From NCBI GenBank assembly GCA_934097015.1, contig CAKONF010000022.1, forward strand, positions 1 to 19,832: a stretch of 19,832 bases of DNA. Reading direction: 5' to 3'. Below the pieces are notes generated by a model. It was not told the DNA's origin and ran no database searches. It saw only the letters and a list, made by a program, of their open reading frames with translations. The translations under genes were made by a program, and so were the position numbers. This DNA comes from an uncultured Bacilli bacterium. Its GTDB lineage: Bacteria; Bacillota_I; Bacilli_A; RF39; UBA660. Numbering within the stretch: the first letter of the stretch is position 1; each line of letters starts with the position of its first letter. Below are positions 14,102-19,832 of the stretch, piece after piece.

Positions 14102-15214
14102 ATGATGAATGGAAAAGAATATATTAATATTAGTGAAATATTAAAAAAAATAAATAAAAATAGATTATATATAGATATATTAGCATCCGATCATTTATAT
14201 AATGTAATATCGTTAACAAAAGGAAATAAAGAAGAACAAAAAATAATATCTGATAATATAAATTCATTTTTAAATAAAATAATAACAAATTTTGGATTAA
14301 TAGATTGTTTATCATTGCTTAGATTAATAGAATTGAATATTGGTAAAGAAATGTGTCTTAAAACATATAATTTGTCTATAAAAAAAATATTTGATAAAAA
14401 AACAATAATGTTTTTATATAAAATTAATAAATGTACATACGATAATTATATATATGAAACTAATAAGATATTTGATTTAATAATTCAAGAATTAATTAAA
14501 TTAGAAAACGAAGAAATATCTACTATATTATTTAATTTTATTTTAACATCAGACTTTAAATATTATATGAAAGAAGAATATCCTATAGTAGAAAAATTAT
14601 TATCTTTATATCAAAAAAATACTATAGAGGAAAATACTAATAATTTATATAATGGAAGCAATATATTAGGTTGTTTATTAAAAAAAGATAATCAATTATT
14701 AGCATATGAATATATAAGATTATTACTAGATAAATATGATTTAAAATTAGATGATATAGAATATATTGGTGGTGGAGGAAGTAATTTGGTTTACAAAATA
14801 GGTGATAGTGTTATTAAATTAGGTGAAACTAGAAGTGATAGAAAAATATATGTAAATCATAGAATTTTAGCTTCACAAGTTAGAAAATTATTAAAAAGCA
14901 AAAACGGAAGAGATTTATTCTATGTAGAAATAATGAAATATATAGAAACTGAAGGAATTACAAAAAATGATTTAATAGAATTAAAAGAAGATCTATTAAG
15001 ACAAGGTTTAATATGGGATGATGCTAAAATAGCAAACTGTGGTATTCTTCCAGATGGTTATGATAACAAATCTACTTTAGATCTAGACTATATAGAAGTT
15101 GCTGGAATAATTGATAATCCATTAGACAGAGAAGAATTTATGAAAAGAAAAAGAAAAGTAGTTGTTCTAGATAATGATAATATTCGAAGAGATCCAAAAT
15201 CAACTTGGAAATAA
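14102..15214 (+). CDS. Two-part protein: helical N-terminal domain plus atypical kinase domain
   Basis: 370 residues from the ATG at 14102 (SD AGAGGGGA at 14088-14095). Residues 1-215 are helical, with no family recognised. Residues ~219-370 resemble a kinase: a Gly-rich loop IGGGGSNLVYKIG (222-234), Lys239 in DSVIKLG, a catalytic-loop equivalent IWDDAKIANCGIL with Asp307 and Asn312 (D-x4-N), and VVVLDNDNI with Asp357/Asp359 in the DFG position. The His of HRD is replaced by Trp. The segment between Lys239 and the catalytic loop is short, so the helical lobe is reduced. It is probably cytosolic; whether it is an active kinase and what it acts on are unknown. The adjacent kinase-like gene suggests a shared role. 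Confidence 0.68.
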   Translation: MMNGKEYINISEILKKINKNRLYIDILASDHLYNVISLTKGNKEEQKIISDNINSFLNKIITNFGLIDCLSLLRLIELNIGKEMCLKTYNLSIKKIFDKKTIMFLYKINKCTYDNYIYETNKIFDLIIQELIKLENEEISTILFNFILTSDFKYYMKEEYPIVEKLLSLYQKNTIEENTNNLYNGSNILGCLLKKDNQLLAYEYIRLLLDKYDLKLDDIEYIGGGGSNLVYKIGDSVIKLGETRSDRKIYVNHRILASQVRKLLKSKNGRDLFYVEIMKYIETEGITKNDLIELKEDLLRQGLIWDDAKIANCGILPDGYDNKSTLDLDYIEVAGIIDNPLDREEFMKRKRKVVVLDNDNIRRDPKSTWK

Positions 15215-15240
15215 AAAAGTTAAGAAATAAAATTCTTAAC
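15213..15240 (-). terminator. Terminator of murT-gatD (minus strand)
   Basis: A perfect 8-bp stem GTTAAGAA/TTCTTAAC (15219-15226 with 15233-15240), loop of six, and read on the minus strand it is followed by six T (15218-15213). It includes the last gatD codons. On the plus strand no T run follows, so the convergent kinase-like gene has no separate clear terminator. Confidence 0.85.
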
Positions 15241-15930
15241 ATATTCATTGTAAGCTTTAAAACTAGTTGTAGATATACTTTTATAAAGTATATCTTTTTT
15301 ATCTAAGATTTCTTTAACAATATAATTTGTTAATATTGGATTACGTATTAAAAGGGGACCTAAATTGTATGTTGCATATAAATTTTTATAATGTATACCT
15401 TCATGACTTGATTTATAATTATCTGCATATCCTTCAATAACATTAAATAAATGATTCTCCTTATTATTTAAAACACATTGTCTATTTTGAAATGCAATAA
15501 CAACTTCTTTATATAAATTACATTCTAGTACTTCTTCACCTATAATACGTTTATCAACTTCTTTAGAATAAAAATCAAATATTCCTAAAGTTTCTATTTT
15601 ATTACCATTAGTTTTTAAAATATATTTTCCAAGTATTTCATAACTGTTTCCTGTAAATATAAAATGTTTATTATCATCAATAGCATTTTTTATTTTGTCT
15701 TTATATTTTAATAAATCTTCAATTACAATTTCTTGACTTTCTTCACTACCACAACCCATATAATAAATATCATATTTATTAAAATCTATATTATCTCCTA
15801 CAGTTAGATTAGTTATTTCTGTATACATATCTTGGTTATTAAAAGCTTCTTCTAAAGCCATTATATTGCCAATTTCTCCATATAAATTCATTAAATCATA
15901 GTATAAATGTGCTATTTTAATTTTTTCCAT
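15220..15930 (-). CDS. gatD: GatD-family subunit lacking glutaminase catalytic residues
   Basis: GatD normally supplies ammonia from glutamine to MurT, which amidates the D-Glu of lipid II. 236 residues, normal length. The N-terminus LYYDLMNLYGEIGNIMALE is the GatD hallmark, and YYMGCGSEESQE and FQNRQ also fit. But the nucleophile elbow, normally CGGYQxLG, reads GNSYEILG (94-101), with Gly94 where the catalytic Cys should be. The His motif, normally TYLHGPLLxRNP, reads TYNLGPLLIRNP, with Leu190 in place of His. Both codons were checked on the opposite strand. So the fold is kept but glutaminase chemistry should be lost. The start has SD GGAGG and overlaps murT by 14 bases. The partner role with MurT is inferred. 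Confidence 0.85.
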   Translation of the reverse strand: MEKIKIAHLYYDLMNLYGEIGNIMALEEAFNNQDMYTEITNLTVGDNIDFNKYDIYYMGCGSEESQEIVIEDLLKYKDKIKNAIDDNKHFIFTGNSYEILGKYILKTNGNKIETLGIFDFYSKEVDKRIIGEEVLECNLYKEVVIAFQNRQCVLNNKENHLFNVIEGYADNYKSSHEGIHYKNLYATYNLGPLLIRNPILTNYIVKEILDKKDILYKSISTTSFKAYNEYVKNFIS

Positions 15931-17263
15931 GATTTTCCTCCAATATTTTTTTTCTTAATATTTCTGTCATATCAAAACATACCATTGTATAAATATTTCC
16001 TTTTGATTCATTTTTAATCTTAGAAATTATATTATTTAAATTATCCACTACTACTAACTTTTCACTTGGAATATTAGCAAATTCTAATCTAGTTAAAACA
16101 TCAAATCTAAATTTACCAATAATAAATATTTTATCTATATTATCATCATTTAATAATTCAAATTTAACATCATATAACCAACTTATATCATTTAATTTAT
16201 ATCTTCTAGAAACATTATCAAAACCTAAAATAATAGTTTTCTTACCCTTAACATTACTAATATAGTGTAAAGATTCATAGTAGCTTAAATTATTTTCATT
16301 TTTACTTTCTAACATTTCTACATTTCTATTATCTATTTTATATTCTTTCATTCTCTTTGATGGCATTACTTCATCATTTAAATATTTCTTTATTTCTTCA
16401 TCTGTTAAACCAATTGTTTTACATAAAGTATATGCTGCTAAAGTATAATATACTGCAAAAAATACATTTTTATTTATATGATATATAGAATCATTAATAG
16501 TAAAAAATTGTTTATCTAAGTCAACGTCATCTGCTTCAAAATTTACTTTTTCACGAGCAAAATCACATTTTAAACATTTATATTTACCAATATGACCTGT
16601 ATGATAATAATCATATTTTAACTTTGTATGACATATAGGACAATACATAGCATCAACAGAATTATTAATAGGCTTTAAAGAATCATACTTTGTTTTTGCA
16701 ATACCATATGTTGTTAATAAACCATGATGAGTATATTTAATTCTATTTAAAAATGGATCATCAGCATTAATAATAATATGAGTATTATCTCCAATAGCAT
16801 CTATTATCTTATTTAATATAAGTAAAGGATGACCATTCCTAGCAGGTTGATCACGAGTTATGTTTGTAATTAATAGATGAGTTAAAGTGTTTTTATCAAA
16901 TATCTCTTTTATATATGATTCATCTAGTTCCATCAATAATATATCAGCATTCATTTTCTTAGTAAATGTATTAGTATTATTTAATATTAATGTAATAGCA
17001 GCATTTATTAAATTAGAACCATTTTTATTCCAAACAACTTTATATCCATTTTTTTCTAATATATAGGCAACTTGACTTGTAGTTGATCCTTTACCACTAC
17101 TACCTGTAATACCTACTACATATTTTGGATATTTAATTTTTTTTAAAATATTTTTATCATGTTTTTTAACTAAACTACCAGGGAAAACACTACCATCTCT
17201 TTTAAATAATCTACATATTCTATATATTAATTTATTATACATTATTAATAATGTTGTTTTCAT
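15917..17263 (-). CDS. murT: MurT-like lipid II isoglutaminyl synthase ligase subunit
   Basis: A Mur-ligase-family ATPase that with GatD amidates D-Glu of the peptidoglycan stem at the inner membrane face. 448 residues. An N-terminal hydrophobic stretch precedes Walker A GITGSSGKGSTTS (51-63). Then come MELDES (111-116) and TNITRDQPARNGHP (133-146). A zinc ribbon, Cys208/Cys211 and Cys230/Cys233, is inserted as in known MurT. The C-terminal domain has NDISWLYDVKFE, with Asp359 and Asp365 in the region of the catalytic Asp. The usual KNPxGxxE segment is KNENNLSYYE (321-330), a clear divergence. SD AGGTGAT supports the start. The divergence of this loop together with the degenerate GatD suggests altered ammonia use or substrate. 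Confidence 0.88.
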   Translation of the reverse strand: MKTTLLIMYNKLIYRICRLFKRDGSVFPGSLVKKHDKNILKKIKYPKYVVGITGSSGKGSTTSQVAYILEKNGYKVVWNKNGSNLINAAITLILNNTNTFTKKMNADILLMELDESYIKEIFDKNTLTHLLITNITRDQPARNGHPLLILNKIIDAIGDNTHIIINADDPFLNRIKYTHHGLLTTYGIAKTKYDSLKPINNSVDAMYCPICHTKLKYDYYHTGHIGKYKCLKCDFAREKVNFEADDVDLDKQFFTINDSIYHINKNVFFAVYYTLAAYTLCKTIGLTDEEIKKYLNDEVMPSKRMKEYKIDNRNVEMLESKNENNLSYYESLHYISNVKGKKTIILGFDNVSRRYKLNDISWLYDVKFELLNDDNIDKIFIIGKFRFDVLTRLEFANIPSEKLVVVDNLNNIISKIKNESKGNIYTMVCFDMTEILRKKILEENHGKN

Positions 17264-17279
17264 AAAATCACCTATATTT

Positions 17280-17288
17280 ATTATAACA
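17280..17288 (-). promoter_or_regulatory. Extended -10 promoter of murT-gatD
   Basis: On the minus strand TATAAT (17285-17280) is preceded by TGT (17288-17286). No good -35 is seen at 16-18 bases, which is tolerable with an extended -10. The leader would be about 10 bases. It lies back to back with the ftsA promoter. Confidence 0.55.
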
Positions 17289-17351
17289 CGATTATTTTTA
17301 TTTAATATATAAAGTAATATGATTTTACACTTATTTTATTTTAAAATGTAG

Positions 17352-17380
17352 TTGTTAAAGATAAAAAATTATAGTATAAT
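17352..17380 (+). promoter_or_regulatory. Promoter of ftsA-ftsZ
   Basis: TTGTTA (17352-17357), 17 bases, consensus TATAAT (17375-17380). It is followed by SD AGGAG (17392-17396), nine bases before the TTG start of ftsA. Confidence 0.78.
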
Positions 17381-17405
17381 TAAATTATTGTAGGAGTGGT
17401 GCACT

Positions 17406-18647
17406 TTGAGAAGAATATTATCTAGTATAGATATTGGAACAAATTCAATTAAATTGATTGTAGCAGAAATCATTAATGATAAAGTTAATATTTTGTGTGC
17501 TATATCTGAAAATACAAAGGGTATTAAAAATGGTATTATAGTATCAAATGAAGAAGTTATTTATTGTATAAAAAAATTACTTAAAAAAAGTGAAGATATA
17601 TTAGGAATAAAAATAAAAAAAGTAATAGCAAGTGTTGGAGAATATAATTTAAAATTTTCAAATGGAGTGGGAGTTAATACAATTAATAATGAAGATGGTA
17701 TAGTTAATAAAAGTGATATATCTAGAATACTTAAAACATGTGCTTATAATAAAATAAGTGATGATTATGAACTAATAAATATAATTCCATTAGAATATAA
17801 ACTAGATGATAAAACAATTAAAAATCCTATTGGATTAAGTGGTACAAAATTAAAACTTAATAGTATTATTATTAGTGCTCCAAAAGAATATACATATTCA
17901 TTTATTAAAGTTTTAGAAAAAAGTGGGTTAGAAGTAGTAGATATAACAATTGGTTCATTAGCAGATTATGCGTTATTTAAAAATGAATTTTTAGAGGAAA
18001 ATAATGGTGTAATAATAAATATTGGTGCTGGAAAGACTACTATATCTGTATTCTATAAAGGTATTTTAGTTAATAATGCTATATTAAAAGATGCTGGAGA
18101 TAGTGTAGATAATGATATTAGTTTTATGTATAAAACAAAAGCTAATGATAGTAAAAAATTAAAAGAAAGATTTGCACTTGCAAGTACTCAATATGCTAAT
18201 CCGAAAGAAGTTAATTCATTAATAAATAAATTAGGAGAAAAAATAGAAGTTAATCAATATGAATTAAGTGAATACGTTAATGCTAGAATAGTAGAAATAT
18301 TAAAAAAAGCAAAAAATAAGATAAATTACTTAACAAAAAAGGAAATAAGTTATATAATAATTACAGGGGGATTGACAGAACTTAAAGATTTTAATATTGT
18401 TGCAGAAGAAATTTTCGGCAAAAATATTACTTTTGGTAATGTTAATATTATTGGTGCAAGAGATAATAAATATAGTACTGCTATAGGATTAATAAAGAAT
18501 TTTAATAATAAATTAAATTTAAAAGATAGAGAATATTCTATGTTTGATAGTGAAGAAACAGATATATTAAGTTCTAGTGATAAAAAAATAAATGTTGCTA
18601 GTGACGGAGTATTAGGGAAAGTTTTTGGTTATTTTTTCGATAATTAA
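17406..18647 (+). CDS. ftsA: Cell division protein FtsA (TTG start)
   Basis: An actin-family protein that anchors FtsZ filaments to the membrane and recruits the divisome. 413 residues from TTG at 17406, justified by AGGAG nine bases upstream and by the conserved start SSIDIGTNSIKLIVAE (6-21, phosphate 1). KGIKNGIIV, typical of FtsA, follows. Phosphate 2 is NIGAGKTTISVF (205-216) and the adenosine motif is IIITGG (317-322). After an acidic linker (~375-395) the protein ends in an amphipathic helix GVLGKVFGYFFDN (401-413), the membrane-targeting sequence. ftsZ follows after 15 bases. No other dcw-cluster genes are visible upstream; the region is occupied by divergent murT-gatD. Confidence 0.95.
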   Translation: MRRILSSIDIGTNSIKLIVAEIINDKVNILCAISENTKGIKNGIIVSNEEVIYCIKKLLKKSEDILGIKIKKVIASVGEYNLKFSNGVGVNTINNEDGIVNKSDISRILKTCAYNKISDDYELINIIPLEYKLDDKTIKNPIGLSGTKLKLNSIIISAPKEYTYSFIKVLEKSGLEVVDITIGSLADYALFKNEFLEENNGVIINIGAGKTTISVFYKGILVNNAILKDAGDSVDNDISFMYKTKANDSKKLKERFALASTQYANPKEVNSLINKLGEKIEVNQYELSEYVNARIVEILKKAKNKINYLTKKEISYIIITGGLTELKDFNIVAEEIFGKNITFGNVNIIGARDNKYSTAIGLIKNFNNKLNLKDREYSMFDSEETDILSSSDKKINVASDGVLGKVFGYFFDN

Positions 18648-18662
18648 GGGAGAGTGGAAGAT

Positions 18663-19727
18663 ATGTTCGATTTACAAATGGATCAAATTGCTAAAATAAA
18701 AGTTATTGGTGTCGGGGGCGGAGGATGTAATGCCGTAAACCGAATGATTGAATCTGGTGTCAAAGGAGTAGAATTTATAGTTGCAAACACTGATTTGCAA
18801 GTTTTAAATGTTTCAAAAGCGGAAAATAAACTTCAAATAGGACAAGATATCACAAATGGACTTGGTGCTGGTGCTAATCCAGAAGTTGGAAGAGAAGCAG
18901 CTGTAGAAAGTAAGAATGATATTGCAGAAGCTTTAAAAGGAGCCGATATGGTTTTCGTAACATGTGGAATGGGTGGCGGAACTGGTACAGGTGCAGCACC
19001 TGTTATAGCTGAAATAGCACAAAATTTAGGTGCCCTAACTGTTGGCATCGTAACGAAGCCTTTTAGATTTGAAGGAAAAAGAAGAATGGAACAAGCTGTT
19101 CTAGGCATAGATGAATTAAAAAAACATGTAGATACTTTAATCGTTATACCAAATGATAAATTGAGAGATATTATAGATAAATCAACTCCAATGGTTGATG
19201 CATTTAAAGAAGTAGATAATGTTTTACATAGAGGAGTACAATCAATAAGTGATTTAATTGCTGTATCTGGTCTTGTAAATCTTGACTTTGCTGATGTTAA
19301 AGCAGTTATGGAAAAACGCGGTAATGCACTTATTGGTATTGGACTTGGTGTTGGAGAAAATAGAGCAATTGAAGCAGCAAAACAAGCAGTATCTAGTCCA
19401 CTTTTAGAAACAAGTATAAGTGGTGCAACTGATGCTATAATTAATGTAACAGGTGGTAATTCTTTAACACTATTTGAAGCAGAAGATGCTGCAGAAATAG
19501 TTAGACAAAGTGCTAATACAGATATCAATATTATATTTGGTGCTGTAATAAATGAAAATTTAAATGATGAAGTAATCGTAACGGTTATTGCAACTGGATT
19601 TGAAGATGAAAATCCTACATATGGAGAAACAGACAATTCAAGAGACATTCCTTCTAGAAGTAGTAGAAGTGATGATGATAGTGATTTCGATATTCCTTCA
19701 TTCTTAAGAGACAGAGATGATTTTTAA
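18663..19727 (+). CDS. ftsZ: Cell division GTPase FtsZ
   Basis: A tubulin-like GTPase that forms the Z ring. 354 residues from the ATG at 18663; the GTG at 18654 lies one base after AAGGGAG and is unlikely. Motifs: KIKVIGVGGGGCNAVNRMI (N-terminal nucleotide loop), the tubulin signature GGGTGTG (104-110), PNDKL, and the T7 catalytic loop NLDFADV (206-212). A short linker rich in Asp/Ser/Arg leads to the conserved C-terminal peptide DFDIPSFLRDRDDF (341-354), which binds FtsA and other partners. It contains more GC-rich codons (GGC, GCC, CGC) than its neighbours, as expected for a conserved, highly expressed gene. Translation is probably coupled with ftsA. Confidence 0.97.
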   Translation: MFDLQMDQIAKIKVIGVGGGGCNAVNRMIESGVKGVEFIVANTDLQVLNVSKAENKLQIGQDITNGLGAGANPEVGREAAVESKNDIAEALKGADMVFVTCGMGGGTGTGAAPVIAEIAQNLGALTVGIVTKPFRFEGKRRMEQAVLGIDELKKHVDTLIVIPNDKLRDIIDKSTPMVDAFKEVDNVLHRGVQSISDLIAVSGLVNLDFADVKAVMEKRGNALIGIGLGVGENRAIEAAKQAVSSPLLETSISGATDAIINVTGGNSLTLFEAEDAAEIVRQSANTDINIIFGAVINENLNDEVIVTVIATGFEDENPTYGETDNSRDIPSRSSRSDDDSDFDIPSFLRDRDDF

Positions 19728-19763
19728 AAAAATATGTCGACTTGCTTCGACATATTTTTTTTT
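19726..19763 (+). terminator. Strong terminator after ftsZ
   Basis: A 15-bp stem: AATATGTCGA (19731-19740) with TCGACATATT (19747-19756), extended by A/T pairs on both sides, loop CTTGCT, T run to 19763. It overlaps the ftsZ stop. The remaining 69 bases to the window end hold no gene I can support. Confidence 0.92.
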
Positions 19764-19832
19764 ATATTGTAATTTCAACCGCACCACTTAATTTAATTTT
19801 ATCAGATAATAAATATTAGTCAATTTTTCTTT

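Noticed and set aside
18833..19648. A 271-codon open frame on the minus strand opposite ftsZ
   Set aside because: It lies wholly antisense to an unmistakable ftsZ, has no SD, and its Ser/Ile/Pro-rich translation is the mirror of ftsZ codon usage.
19773..19826. A short minus-strand frame ending KIKLSGAVEITI, possibly the end of a convergent gene
   Set aside because: A TAA stop interrupts it only 17 codons back, before the window edge, so no gene can be supported.

Overview
The window is a strongly AT-rich stretch of bacterial chromosome. Gene content and order point to a walled member of the Bacillota, class Bacilli: an uncultured gut-type relative of Erysipelotrichales/RF39 and the Mollicutes. 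The evidence is the SufU-type SUF cluster, the mrnC-rlmB-sigH-secE-nusG order known from Bacillus, an infC-rpmI-rplT operon behind an attenuator leader, MurT/GatD, and ftsA-ftsZ. TGA is used as a stop (ends of fmt and of the 13194-14051 gene) and every Trp codon I checked is TGG, so this is code 11 and not the Mycoplasma code. Genes are tightly packed, start codons often overlap stops, and several promoters lie inside the ends of upstream genes.

Layout. (1) 1-3369: two related exported proteins with a TasA-like N-terminal region and a shared Cys-containing C-terminal module. The first is cut by the window edge. The second lies behind a structured leader carrying an 11-base G tract, a plausible phase-variation switch. 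(2) 3429-6420: sufC, a very short sufD-like gene, sufS and sufU, with no sufB. (3) 6430-9235: mrnC, rlmB and a sigH-like sigma factor, then secE-nusG and a small unknown gene. (4) 9247-10860: fmt and a one-helix membrane protein of unknown function. (5) 10850-11699: a CDP-alcohol phosphatidyltransferase with an unusual C-terminal extension. (6) 11689-13141: a leader with terminator and antiterminator, then infC (apparent AUA start), rpmI and rplT (L20 with a C-terminal SAP/Rho-N-like extension). (7) 13140-15214: two adjacent protein-kinase-like proteins of unknown function. (8) 15213-17288, minus strand: murT-gatD. (9) 17352-19763: ftsA-ftsZ.

Most of this is housekeeping: Fe-S assembly, rRNA processing and methylation, transcription, initiator tRNA formylation, translation initiation, and wall and division genes. 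The departures deserve attention. GatD lacks both catalytic residues of its glutaminase site. The SUF cluster has one 194-residue SufB/D-type protein in place of two of over 400. L20 carries an extra domain. infC appears to start at AUA. The surface-protein leader has a G11 tract. The two kinase-like proteins have no recognised partner. I saw no CRISPR array, IS element, tRNA, rRNA or phage gene. All intergenic gaps are shorter than 300 bases and are described as promoters, leaders or terminators.
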